A DNA stretch of 64,000 nt, from NCBI RefSeq assembly GCF_028285715.1, contig NZ_JANQOO010000017.1, positions 372,001 to 436,000 on the forward strand, read 5' to 3'. This stretch comes from Ulvibacterium sp. (GTDB lineage Bacteria > Bacteroidota > Bacteroidia > Flavobacteriales > Flavobacteriaceae). The position numbers and the translations under genes were made by a program. Shown here piece after piece: positions 26,429-34,224 of the stretch; within the stretch, counting starts at the first letter, position 1, and each line of letters starts with the position of its first letter. Under the pieces are notes generated by a model that worked only from the letters and a program-made list of their open reading frames with translations, searched no databases and had not been told where the DNA came from.

Positions 26429-28151
26429 GTTTCGTGAGATTTTGATACGCTACCCTTTCCTCAAGTTCCGTGGGGGTCTTTATATGATCAAAGTAGTCTA
26501 CCGCCTCCTTTGTTCGTGCAAAGAGAGATTCCTTGCCGAGCACTTCTATCAGGGCACTGCTAAAGATAATATCCCGAGTAGGTCCGGTTGCCCTCGCGAT
26601 ATAGAACTGAATATTCTTTTGATGCAATTCCTCTATTATCCGTACCAACATCTGAGTGGCCGTAGAGTCAATATAATTCATGGGTTCGGCATTGAGTATC
26701 ACGGCTTGCAATTCCTTGCCCTTGGCCTTGATATGTTTGTACAATTGCTTCTTAAAGTAATCCTTGTTGCCAAAATATAATGGTGCATCGAAACGTACAA
26801 TGAGAAGCTCATCGCGCAACTCGATTTCATTGCCAAATCGGTCTATGTTCCGATAATAATCGGACTCCCTGATCCTGCCCAAAACTGCAAAATGAGGTTT
26901 GGAACTCTTATAGACCATCAAAATCAAGGAAAATAGTACTCCAATCAAAATACCTTGGGGAATGCCCACAAAAAGCGTAATAAGAAAAGTAACTACCAAA
27001 ACTGCAAATTCGTCTTTACGGTAAACTAAAAGTCTTCTTGGATATTCCATATCGATAAGGCCAAAAACCGAGACCATGATGATACTGGCCAGTATGGCGT
27101 TGGGCAAATGGTAAAATATCGGCGTTAAAAAAAGAAGGGCGATAACAACAAGAATCACGCTGAAGACGGATGCCAAATTGGTCTTTGCGCCCGAACCTTG
27201 ATTTATGGCAGAGCGCGAAAAACTAGCACCAATAGGATAAGACTGGAAAAAAGACGCAATTATATTGGAGGAGCCCAAAGCGACCAATTCCTGATTGGCA
27301 TCCAAGGTTTCCTTTCCATTTTTTCCTTCTAGGGATTTCCCTATGGAAATGGCTTCCATGTACCCTACCAAGGCCAAGGTAAGGGCAATTGGCCAGGTAT
27401 TCCATATGCCCTCCAGTTGAATCCTGGGTATCTGAAAACTTGGCAATCCCTTGGGTATAGGCCCTACGATATGAACGCCATAGGACTCCAATTGCAGGGC
27501 AAAAACAGCCAAAATTCCAAGTAAAACCACCAAGAGAATACCAGGAATCTTTGGGTTCCATTTTTTAAGCAATACGATAATCAAAATTCCAAGGCCGCCT
27601 ATGGCGAAATCAAGGGTATTGGTCTCACTTGCTTTCGCCAAGATATCACCGATCAACTCGTGAAAATAATTACCGTTTTCAACAGAAATGCCCAAGAGAT
27701 GTTTTAATTGACTAAAAATGATGATAAAAGCCGCAGCAGAGGTAAATCCGCTTATAACCGGTTTGGATAAGAAATTTACCAGGAAACCCATTCGAAAAAA
27801 CCCTAAGATCAATTGGATCGTCCCCACTAAAAAGGCCATGAAAATAGCCATAGCGATATAGTTTTCTACACTTGTAATGGAAAGGGCCCCAAGGCCAGCG
27901 GCAACCAATAGGGAATCCAGGGCTACCGGACCAACACTCAATTGTCTCGAGGTCCCCAAAAAGGCATATACCAATACTGGGAGAAGCGAGGCATAAAGTC
28001 CATAAACGGGTGGCAGGCCAGCAATCATGGCATAGGCCATTCCCTGTGGAATAAGGATTATGCCCACCGTAAATCCAGCCATTACATCCTTGGCCAGCCA
28101 ACTTTTGGTATACCCGGGCAACCACTGCAGGAACGGAAAGAAACGTTGCAT
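26421..28151 (-). CDS. SulP family inorganic anion transporter with STAS domain
   Basis: A 576-residue SLC26/SulP transporter. The N-terminus carries the family block VGIILIPQGMAYAMIAGLPPVYGLY (given here as positions 30-54), then about ten to twelve membrane helices to residue 410. A cytoplasmic STAS domain fills about 430-550 (NAEPMNYIDSTATQML). The substrate could be sulfate, thiosulfate, sulfite or bicarbonate. Its place next to a CstB-like enzyme and the shared operator design favour a sulfur oxyanion, perhaps export of the oxidation product or uptake; this is inference. The start codon lies 4 nt after a TACATTTG -7 box, so the mRNA may be leaderless. Confidence 0.92.
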   Translation of the reverse strand: MQRFFPFLQWLPGYTKSWLAKDVMAGFTVGIILIPQGMAYAMIAGLPPVYGLYASLLPVLVYAFLGTSRQLSVGPVALDSLLVAAGLGALSITSVENYIAMAIFMAFLVGTIQLILGFFRMGFLVNFLSKPVISGFTSAAAFIIIFSQLKHLLGISVENGNYFHELIGDILAKASETNTLDFAIGGLGILIIVLLKKWNPKIPGILLVVLLGILAVFALQLESYGVHIVGPIPKGLPSFQIPRIQLEGIWNTWPIALTLALVGYMEAISIGKSLEGKNGKETLDANQELVALGSSNIIASFFQSYPIGASFSRSAINQGSGAKTNLASVFSVILVVIALLFLTPIFYHLPNAILASIIMVSVFGLIDMEYPRRLLVYRKDEFAVLVVTFLITLFVGIPQGILIGVLFSLILMVYKSSKPHFAVLGRIRESDYYRNIDRFGNEIELRDELLIVRFDAPLYFGNKDYFKKQLYKHIKAKGKELQAVILNAEPMNYIDSTATQMLVRIIEELHQKNIQFYIARATGPTRDIIFSSALIEVLGKESLFARTKEAVDYFDHIKTPTELEERVAYQNLTKRN

Positions 28152-28155
28152 GGAT

Positions 28156-28199
28156 CAAATGTACCAATAATAGAAGAATGCCCCGGTAACCTAGGTTAC
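28156..28199 (-). promoter_or_regulatory. Crp/Fnr-type operator plus -7 box for sulP
   Basis: A perfect 14-bp palindrome, GTAACCTAGGTTAC (28186-28199), stands 22 bp before TACATTTG (28156-28163, minus strand), an exact TAnnTTTG match. The centre of the palindrome is 41.5 bp from the sulP ATG, and the box ends 4 nt before that ATG. The palindrome contains the TAA stop of the upstream peroxidase gene (28196-28198). Confidence 0.82.
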
Positions 28200-29389
28200 G
28201 AATCAATCTCGTGGATGTTGCCGCCCACGGGCAGACCACTGGGTACGGACTGGGGAATCTCCTTATCAAAGCTATCATCGTTCAAGGTATTCAAGAAGGA
28301 AATAATCAATGACATTTCCTTAACGCTCAATTTCAGTTCTCGAACAAAGGGATCAAATTTTTCTTTGGACACATGGGGATTTCGCTCTTTACCGTTGGCA
28401 ATATCCTCATAAAACTCAAGTACACGCTTCAAACTCTTTAAACTACCATTATGCATATACGGTGCGGTAAAGCGAAGATTCCTCAAGGTAGGGGTCCTAA
28501 AGGCAAAACTGTCCCCGATTCCCGTATCGGGAGCCGACAATTTTCCGTTTTCCGGAGCCCCGAGGACATGGGGTTTATAATCGGAGAACATGGGGCCATT
28601 ATGGCAATTGGCACAACCTACCTTTTGGAACAATTCAAAACCTTCCTGCTCCGAGATAAGAATGGCTTTCCTATCTCCCCTCATGTATTGGTCAAACCGG
28701 GAATTGTTGGTGACCAGACTGCGTTCAAAAGCGGCAATGGCCTTACCCAGGTTTTCTGTGGAAATGGCGTCGTTTTCCTCAAAGGAAAGCCTGAAAAGTC
28801 TTTGGTATTCCGGTATTCCCTTTAAACGCTCGACAATCACCTCCAATATTCCTTCCTCGGAATGCGCATGACCTCGCATTTCCTCGAGGGCCTTTATAGG
28901 TTCCAAGGCCTGTTTTTCCAAACTCCTTATCCGATCATCCCAGAACATCGGCGCGTTTACTGGTGTATAGCTATTGAAGACATCCATGCCGTTAAAAGCA
29001 GTATTAATAATAGTCTGGGCGTTGCGCTTTACAAAAGGAATATCATTGGGAACATTAAATCTACGCTTGCTGCCCAACCCATGGGCGTTGGCACCCATGG
29101 AAATATCCAAAAATTCGGCGTAACCTGTATTTGGATGGTGACAAGTGGCGCAGGCCACATCCTTATTACCGGAAAGAATGGGATCATAAAAAAGTAGTCT
29201 CCCCAATTCTACTTTTTCCGGTGTCATGGGATTTCCCTGGGGTGATTTTATGGTTTCCGGCAGGGCTACAAACCGAACTAGCGTCGTAGGTCTTTCAGCA
29301 GACCTTTTCTCTTTTATATCGGCATCCTTGCACCCTGAAAACAGTAGCGCCCAAACCAAAAAAAATGAACCAAAGGTAACTTTTCCCAC
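28196..29389 (-). CDS. Di-heme cytochrome c peroxidase (CcpA/MauG family), lipoprotein
   Basis: A 397-residue secreted protein that reduces hydrogen peroxide with electrons from cytochrome c, or acts as a related MauG-type enzyme. It has a lipoprotein signal (LLFSGC, Cys20) and two c-type heme sites: CATCH at 80-84 and CANCH at 259-263. The downstream RFTAPYMHNGSLKSL motif with Met is typical of the electron-transfer heme region. The initiation codon appears to be GTG (29389). It ends inside the sulP operator; the two genes share direction but the operator suggests sulP has its own promoter. Expected location is the periplasmic side of a membrane. Confidence 0.92.
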   Translation of the reverse strand: MGKVTFGSFFLVWALLFSGCKDADIKEKRSAERPTTLVRFVALPETIKSPQGNPMTPEKVELGRLLFYDPILSGNKDVACATCHHPNTGYAEFLDISMGANAHGLGSKRRFNVPNDIPFVKRNAQTIINTAFNGMDVFNSYTPVNAPMFWDDRIRSLEKQALEPIKALEEMRGHAHSEEGILEVIVERLKGIPEYQRLFRLSFEENDAISTENLGKAIAAFERSLVTNNSRFDQYMRGDRKAILISEQEGFELFQKVGCANCHNGPMFSDYKPHVLGAPENGKLSAPDTGIGDSFAFRTPTLRNLRFTAPYMHNGSLKSLKRVLEFYEDIANGKERNPHVSKEKFDPFVRELKLSVKEMSLIISFLNTLNDDSFDKEIPQSVPSGLPVGGNIHEIDS

Positions 29390-29612
29390 ATCGATTAATG
29401 AAGCATAGCTAACGAAAATACTTAAAAATAGCAGAAAAATCCAATACTCATTAGGTCAAAAAATGGTATTGGGGCAAAGGCTTTAGTCCAGAATCTGTTC
29501 CTCAGAAAAAGTCTTATGGTAGTATGATGCTATCGCCCATTCTTCGTGGTAGGCCTAAAAAATATGTACCAACCTGGGGTTTTATTTCCGCGGCGTAACC
29601 GATTCGATAAAA

Positions 29613-30203
29613 TCAATCATTCAACTTCCCTAAAAATACATTGACCTTCGGGTTTATCGGGTTGCCCGCTATTCGACGTAGCATGACCATCTGTCCTGCA
29701 TGCCAAACCGCATCCTCTATAGGGCCATTTATCTGGTTCCAAATTGGAAACTCGGAAGTACCTTTGGGTCGTAAGAAAACAATCTTGTGCTGGGCAAGGT
29801 CATTTGTTGTTTTAAATAGTGCACCGGCCTCGGCCAGATTTTCCAAAGTTTTTTTCCGTTTTTCAACGTAATCCATCTGTGGTTGTTTTTTGGAGACATC
29901 ACGTGGTCGCTTTTGGGCCGATCGCAAGATGGTCAATGAAAGACCATATACATGGTCCATAGTCTCGGCTATGGTACGGCTGTCATTGCCCGGTTGGTAT
30001 TCCAATTCGTTCGGTGTGAGTCCTTCCGTGGCCCAGTAGTAGCGAAAACCAAGGCCATCTATCATTCTGGAAACCATAGCACCGGGAGTAACGAATTCCG
30101 GAGCCTCCGGGATGGTAGCATAAGGGATGGAATCAAGCATGGTATTTTGGGCATTTAAGGTGATACAAATGAAAAGGAAAAGTGGGGTCAAGATTTTTGT
30201 CAT
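29613..30203 (-). CDS. Secreted DinB-superfamily protein
   Basis: A 196-residue protein with a signal peptide (cleavage near LNAQN) and a four-helix DinB-like fold. The evidence is the C-terminal EDAVWHAGQMVMLRRIAGNP block, where the His is one of the DinB metal ligands, and the earlier TIAETMDHVYGL segment holding another likely ligand. DinB-like proteins include metal-dependent thiol transferases and many without known function. An exported member is less common. A perfect TAnnTTTG sequence (TAAGTTTG, minus strand, 30229-30236) lies 25 nt upstream but lacks a well-placed -33 TTG. Function unknown. Confidence 0.75.
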   Translation of the reverse strand: MTKILTPLFLFICITLNAQNTMLDSIPYATIPEAPEFVTPGAMVSRMIDGLGFRYYWATEGLTPNELEYQPGNDSRTIAETMDHVYGLSLTILRSAQKRPRDVSKKQPQMDYVEKRKKTLENLAEAGALFKTTNDLAQHKIVFLRPKGTSEFPIWNQINGPIEDAVWHAGQMVMLRRIAGNPINPKVNVFLGKLND

Positions 30204-30381
30204 TGGAGATACTAGAGTTTTTGAGAGCCAAACTTACGAACAATGCTCTTATGTATGGGCTTTTTTACAACCAAAACCCTAATATTAAATTACCCTTGGA
30301 TCGCTTAACTATCCTTTAACTGCGCCCAGGGTAACATGACGACCTGAGTGGCCAATGGATAGGAATGATATCCTACACAAT

Positions 30382-31017
30382 CTACAACTCCAACACTTTG
30401 ATCTGGTTGCGGTGCATTTGAAGCTTACCATCCTTTTCCAGTTTTTTTAGCAATCGGGAAATTACCACTCTGGAGGTATTTAAATCATAGGCAATTTCCT
30501 GATGTGTGGTTGAGATTATTTCATTATGGTTCACTTTGGCCTTGTCACGTAAATGTTTTAGGAGTCGCTCATCCATTCGCATAAAGGCCAAGGTGTCCAC
30601 TGTTTCCAAGAGCTCTTTCACCCGTATATGATAGCTGTCCAGAATAAACTCCCGCCAACTTTGGTATTTTGCCATCCAGATTTCCAGTTTCCCCACAGGA
30701 ATCATGAAAAGTTCGGTATCCGTTTCGGCCACAGCGCGGATTTCACTTGTATTTTTACCCATACAACAGGAAAAGGTCAAGGTGCAAGTATCTCCCCTTT
30801 CAATATAATAAAGTACCAATTCATCCCCTTTATCATCTTCCCGGAGTATTTTGATCGCCCCGTTGAGCAACAGCGGCATGTGGGTAATGGTCTGACCAAT
30901 GTCCATTAAAAGTTCACCTTCCCTTACTTTTTTATAAACGGCCACTCCGCCTATTTCCTTGAGCAATTCCGGCTCAAAGAGATACCCGTAGTTTTGATGT
31001 AAGGCTTCCTTGATCAT
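30382..31017 (-). CDS. Crp/Fnr family transcriptional regulator
   Basis: A 211-residue regulator with an N-terminal cyclic-nucleotide-binding-like beta-barrel (about 15-120), a long dimer helix (about 125-160) and a winged helix-turn-helix (about 165-205, TTHQEIAYDLNTSRVVISRL). It has exactly three cysteines, Cys78, Cys84 and Cys85, in TCTLTFSCCMG. It lacks the N-terminal cysteine cluster of FNR. In the recognition helix Arg183, Ser187 and Arg188 are present, while the glutamate used by CRP and FNR is replaced by Val184. It is the natural candidate to bind the four palindromes at 24.5-28.2 kb. Its start overlaps the upstream epimerase-like gene by 4 nt (ATGA). Confidence 0.92.
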   Translation of the reverse strand: MIKEALHQNYGYLFEPELLKEIGGVAVYKKVREGELLMDIGQTITHMPLLLNGAIKILREDDKGDELVLYYIERGDTCTLTFSCCMGKNTSEIRAVAETDTELFMIPVGKLEIWMAKYQSWREFILDSYHIRVKELLETVDTLAFMRMDERLLKHLRDKAKVNHNEIISTTHQEIAYDLNTSRVVISRLLKKLEKDGKLQMHRNQIKVLEL

Positions 31018-31793
31018 ACCGGAACTATGGTTACCTTAAATTCTTCCTGAGTATCCTTCAAGTTCCGAAAACCCTGTTGCAAATTCTTCTGATCAACGGC
31101 GTAGGGGTAAAAAGTAATCGGTTCTACACAAACCATATTTGGGACTTCCGTCCATAGCATAAAGTGTTTAAAACCTTGAGTCTTGATACGCAATTCCTTT
31201 TCATCTTTTAGTACTATTTCAGTACAGTCGGGTACTTGCAATGCCCTGCTCCCCACAGCCAGGACTTCTGCTAAAGTAATAGTCTGGGCTCCTGTATGTA
31301 TAATTGGATTTTTTGAATGTAGTTTAAAGGCTGGATGGTAGCCCAACATAAACGGCATATCTTTATCCCCAGAAATTGAAAAAGTGATTTCAAGTCCCTT
31401 GTTCGTCAGTACAAAGTGCTTCTCAAATTGAAAATCGTAAGGCCAAAACAACATTGCTTGAGAAGATTTTTCCGGGTATTTCATATTCCTCACCCTGCTC
31501 CCGGCCATATACTTTTTTTGGAACCTCACTTCGGTAGTGGATTGCAAAAAAAGCTCATAGTCCATTTCACGAAGCAGCCCATGTTGGTCTTGAACCGCTT
31601 CTCCCCTAGGAGTTATAACTTTAAAATCCGCTTCGGCCGTCGGCCCGATTATCGGGAACATCTCCGTATCCGAACTTCGCCAACCCGGACTTCCCTTTTG
31701 ATGGATGTATTGATGACCATTCATCTGATAACTTACGAGTTCCCCGGCATCGATTTTAACGACTTGGTTTTTTAGTTGTAGCTGAATCATCAT
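31014..31793 (-). CDS. Aldose 1-epimerase family protein
   Basis: A 259-residue cytoplasmic protein of the galactose mutarotase-like superfamily. Motifs include FPIIGPTAEADF near residue 48, QDQHGLLREMDYEL with a likely active-site histidine, and MLGYHPAFKL where the second histidine sits. The C-terminal part shows the expected beta-rich pattern and a MVCVEPITFYP block, whose Glu would be the general base. It is coupled on both sides: its start overlaps the M20 peptidase stop by one base (TAATG) and its end overlaps the Crp/Fnr start. Sugar substrate unknown. Confidence 0.85.
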   Translation of the reverse strand: MMIQLQLKNQVVKIDAGELVSYQMNGHQYIHQKGSPGWRSSDTEMFPIIGPTAEADFKVITPRGEAVQDQHGLLREMDYELFLQSTTEVRFQKKYMAGSRVRNMKYPEKSSQAMLFWPYDFQFEKHFVLTNKGLEITFSISGDKDMPFMLGYHPAFKLHSKNPIIHTGAQTITLAEVLAVGSRALQVPDCTEIVLKDEKELRIKTQGFKHFMLWTEVPNMVCVEPITFYPYAVDQKNLQQGFRNLKDTQEEFKVTIVPV

Positions 31794-33091
31794 TACTGGT
31801 TTATGAGCCTATAGATTAAAATTGCGGTACGTTTGGTCAAGGCCTCGATAGTATTTAAGTTGACCGTTTCCTCGGGGGTATGGGCTCCCGATCCCATAGC
31901 GCCCAATCCATCTAGACAATCCACGTATTCCGCCACAAAGGAGGTATCGGCTGCGCCGCGTTTTCCAGGATCATAGGCCAAAACCTCCCCTTGACCCAAA
32001 TCCAAGCTTACCTGATTCAGTAGCTGCAAGAGTTTTTGGTTCCCTTCGGTAAGTTCCATGGCCGGATAACTATCGATAAAGCTAATTTCCGCCTTGGTTT
32101 GGGGCAAATGATTCGCAACGATTTCGCGCATTTTGTTTCTTGCCCTTTCCTTTTGTTCCTCGGACATAAATCGGAGCCCTCCTTTGACCATCGCTGTCTG
32201 GGATACCACGTTGCTTTTGCCAAAGGCATCACCTTTACCTGTTTTTATGTCGTAATCGATAAAGGTGCCTCCCAATACTATTCCCGGGTTAAAGGTGAGG
32301 TATTCTTCTCCCCTAACCTGATCATAAAACGCATTTAGGATACGGGACATCTCAAAAATGGCACCTGCCCCCGTCCTTTCACTAAAAACACCTGAGGAAT
32401 GGGCGCGTTGACCAGTAGTCTTTAACTCCCAGCCCGAAGCGCCCCTACGGGCCACGGTAGCATAATTAAATCCGGTAGAAGTTTCAAAGCCCAAGGCGAT
32501 ATCACAACGTTCTGCCGCCTCAATCAAGTCCTTTCGACTAATTTCTAGGGGTTTACCAGTGCTTTCCTCATCACCGGTAAAGGCTACAATTATATGTGCA
32601 TCTTCCAAAAGCCCATTTTCCTTTAAAGCCTTTAATGCGTAAAGAACAATAACATTGCCTCCCTTCATATCATTGCCGCCCGGAGCATGGGCACTACTAT
32701 CGTTGACCATTTTGAAGGTTTGAAAGGGGCTATCCTCTTCAAATACAGTATCGAGGTGTCCAATTAAAAGTATTTTTTTGCCGCGGTCTCCCGAAGTTTC
32801 CGCAAACAAATGGCCCGCACGGTTCATCTGGTCCGGCATGGAAACCCAAGTGGTCTTAAAGCCCAAACCGTCCAATTCATTCCGAAAAGCTTCACCTACC
32901 TTTTTTACACCTCCTAAATTGAGAGTGCCACTATTGATATTGACCACTTTTTCCAAAAAATCAATAGCTGATGCATTATTCTTTTCAACCGAGGTGATAA
33001 TTTTTTTTTCAGTTCTTTTGAGCTTTTGGGAATGTAAGGGAAGAATCAAAAATCCCAGAATTAACAGAAAGGAATACCCTTTAATCTTCAT
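31793..33091 (-). CDS. M20 family metallopeptidase (glutamate carboxypeptidase-like), secreted
   Basis: A 432-residue zinc peptidase with an N-terminal signal peptide (cleavage near LHSQK). The M20 motifs are GHLDTVFEEDSPF (first His ligand and adjacent Asp), GGNDMKGGN (bridging Asp), TGDEESTG (catalytic Glu and ligand Glu) and GLGAMGSGAHTPEE near the C-terminus with the last His. A dimerisation domain occupies about residues 215-330. It should cleave C-terminal or dipeptide bonds in the periplasm. It is the first gene of a translationally coupled series: peptidase, epimerase-like protein, Crp/Fnr regulator. Confidence 0.92.
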   Translation of the reverse strand: MKIKGYSFLLILGFLILPLHSQKLKRTEKKIITSVEKNNASAIDFLEKVVNINSGTLNLGGVKKVGEAFRNELDGLGFKTTWVSMPDQMNRAGHLFAETSGDRGKKILLIGHLDTVFEEDSPFQTFKMVNDSSAHAPGGNDMKGGNVIVLYALKALKENGLLEDAHIIVAFTGDEESTGKPLEISRKDLIEAAERCDIALGFETSTGFNYATVARRGASGWELKTTGQRAHSSGVFSERTGAGAIFEMSRILNAFYDQVRGEEYLTFNPGIVLGGTFIDYDIKTGKGDAFGKSNVVSQTAMVKGGLRFMSEEQKERARNKMREIVANHLPQTKAEISFIDSYPAMELTEGNQKLLQLLNQVSLDLGQGEVLAYDPGKRGAADTSFVAEYVDCLDGLGAMGSGAHTPEETVNLNTIEALTKRTAILIYRLINQ

Positions 33092-33120
33092 ACACGAATT
33101 TTGTTTTCAAGATACCAAAA

Positions 33121-34101
33121 CTATTCCAAAAACCCCTGTTGGCGCATCCAGTCGTCATTGAACATTTTGGCGACGTAGCGGCTTCCATGATCGTGGAAAA
33201 GAACTACTACTAAATCATCCTCCTTAAAGTGTTCCTTAAGCTGTAGAACGCCTTTAATGGCCGCTCCTGCGGAATTCCCTAAGAACATGGCCTCTTCCTT
33301 AGCCAAGCGCTGTGTATAGACCGCCGCATCCTTATCGGTGACCTTGGTAAAACCATCTATGATATCAAAATCCACGTTTTTGGGTAAAATATCCTCACCG
33401 ATGCCCTCCGTCACATACGGGTAGATTTCGTTTTTATCAAAAATGCCCGTTTCATGGTACTTCTTGAAAACGGAACCGTAGGTGTCCACACCCCAAACCT
33501 TGATATTGGGGTTTTTGGATTTTAAATACCTCCCCACCCCTGATATGGTTCCTCCGGTTCCTACACCTACCACAAAATGGGTGACCGCTCCCTGGGTCTG
33601 TGCCCAGATTTCCGGACCAGTACTTTCAAAATGCGCCTTGGCATTGGACGGGTTATCATATTGGTTTACATACCAGGCGTTGGGAATTTCCTCTGCCAGT
33701 CTTCTTGCGGTGGAGTAGTAGCTTCTGGGATCATCCGGTGCTACATCGGTTGGGCAAATGTGGACCTCACTGCCCATGGCCTTTAGTATATCCACTTTTT
33801 CCTTGGACTGCTTGTCCGTGGTGACACATATAAGCCTATATCCTTTAACAGTCGCTGCCAAGGCCAATCCCATTCCTGTGTTTCCCGAGGTGCCTTCCAC
33901 TATGGTACCCCCAGGTTTAATGAGTCCGGAAGATTCGGCATCCTCTATCATTTTAAGGGCCATGCGGTCCTTTACCGAATTTCCGGGGTTAAATGTTTCG
34001 TATTTGGCCAATACCAGACAAGGCAATTCCGTGGTAAGTCTATTAATTTTTACCAAGGGGGTATCCCCTATGGTATCGAGTATATTTTTGGCGTATTCCA
34101 T
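33121..34101 (-). CDS. Cysteine synthase/cystathionine beta-synthase family PLP enzyme
   Basis: A 326-residue fold-type II PLP enzyme. The cofactor lysine is Lys44 in NPGNSVKDRMA; EGTSGNTGMGLALA forms the substrate/phosphate loop and GVGTGGTISGVGRYL the PLP phosphate-binding loop. The pattern resembles the catalytic core of cystathionine beta-synthase as much as O-acetylserine sulfhydrylase, and the C-terminal CBS domains are missing. Either reaction handles sulfide or homocysteine. It is 29 nt upstream of the M20 gene. Link to the nearby sulfur regulon is possible, but no Crp/Fnr-type palindrome was seen in front of it. Confidence 0.9.
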   Translation of the reverse strand: MEYAKNILDTIGDTPLVKINRLTTELPCLVLAKYETFNPGNSVKDRMALKMIEDAESSGLIKPGGTIVEGTSGNTGMGLALAATVKGYRLICVTTDKQSKEKVDILKAMGSEVHICPTDVAPDDPRSYYSTARRLAEEIPNAWYVNQYDNPSNAKAHFESTGPEIWAQTQGAVTHFVVGVGTGGTISGVGRYLKSKNPNIKVWGVDTYGSVFKKYHETGIFDKNEIYPYVTEGIGEDILPKNVDFDIIDGFTKVTDKDAAVYTQRLAKEEAMFLGNSAGAAIKGVLQLKEHFKEDDLVVVLFHDHGSRYVAKMFNDDWMRQQGFLE

Positions 34102-34127
34102 GCGGTGCCAAAGATAAGGAGAACCTA

Positions 34128-34184
34128 TTCAAGCTCAAACACAAATGTTACGTTCAAACTCAAGTTTAAATTCAAGTTCAAGTT
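34128..34184. repeat. Imperfect TTCAAR hexamer repeat
   Basis: The intergenic stretch between the cysteine synthase-like and permease genes contains repeated TTCAAG/TTCAAA/CTCAAG units, including two perfect tandem TTCAAG copies at 34171-34182. It is low-complexity DNA with no hairpin or promoter apparent; it may be a slippage product. Confidence 0.5.
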
Positions 34185-34224
34185 GACCCCTAAGCAATAT
34201 CGGGTCAAACCTTAAAACTTATGA

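Noticed and set aside
29423-29466. Possible regulon promoter before the cytochrome c peroxidase gene
   Set aside because: A TATTTTTA box can be found, but the sequence at the required distance has no palindrome.
30229-30236. Perfect TAnnTTTG box (TAAGTTTG) before the DinB-like gene as a Crp/Fnr-type promoter
   Set aside because: No palindrome occurs 22 bp upstream and no TTG at normal spacing, so it was not added to the regulon; a plain promoter is still possible.
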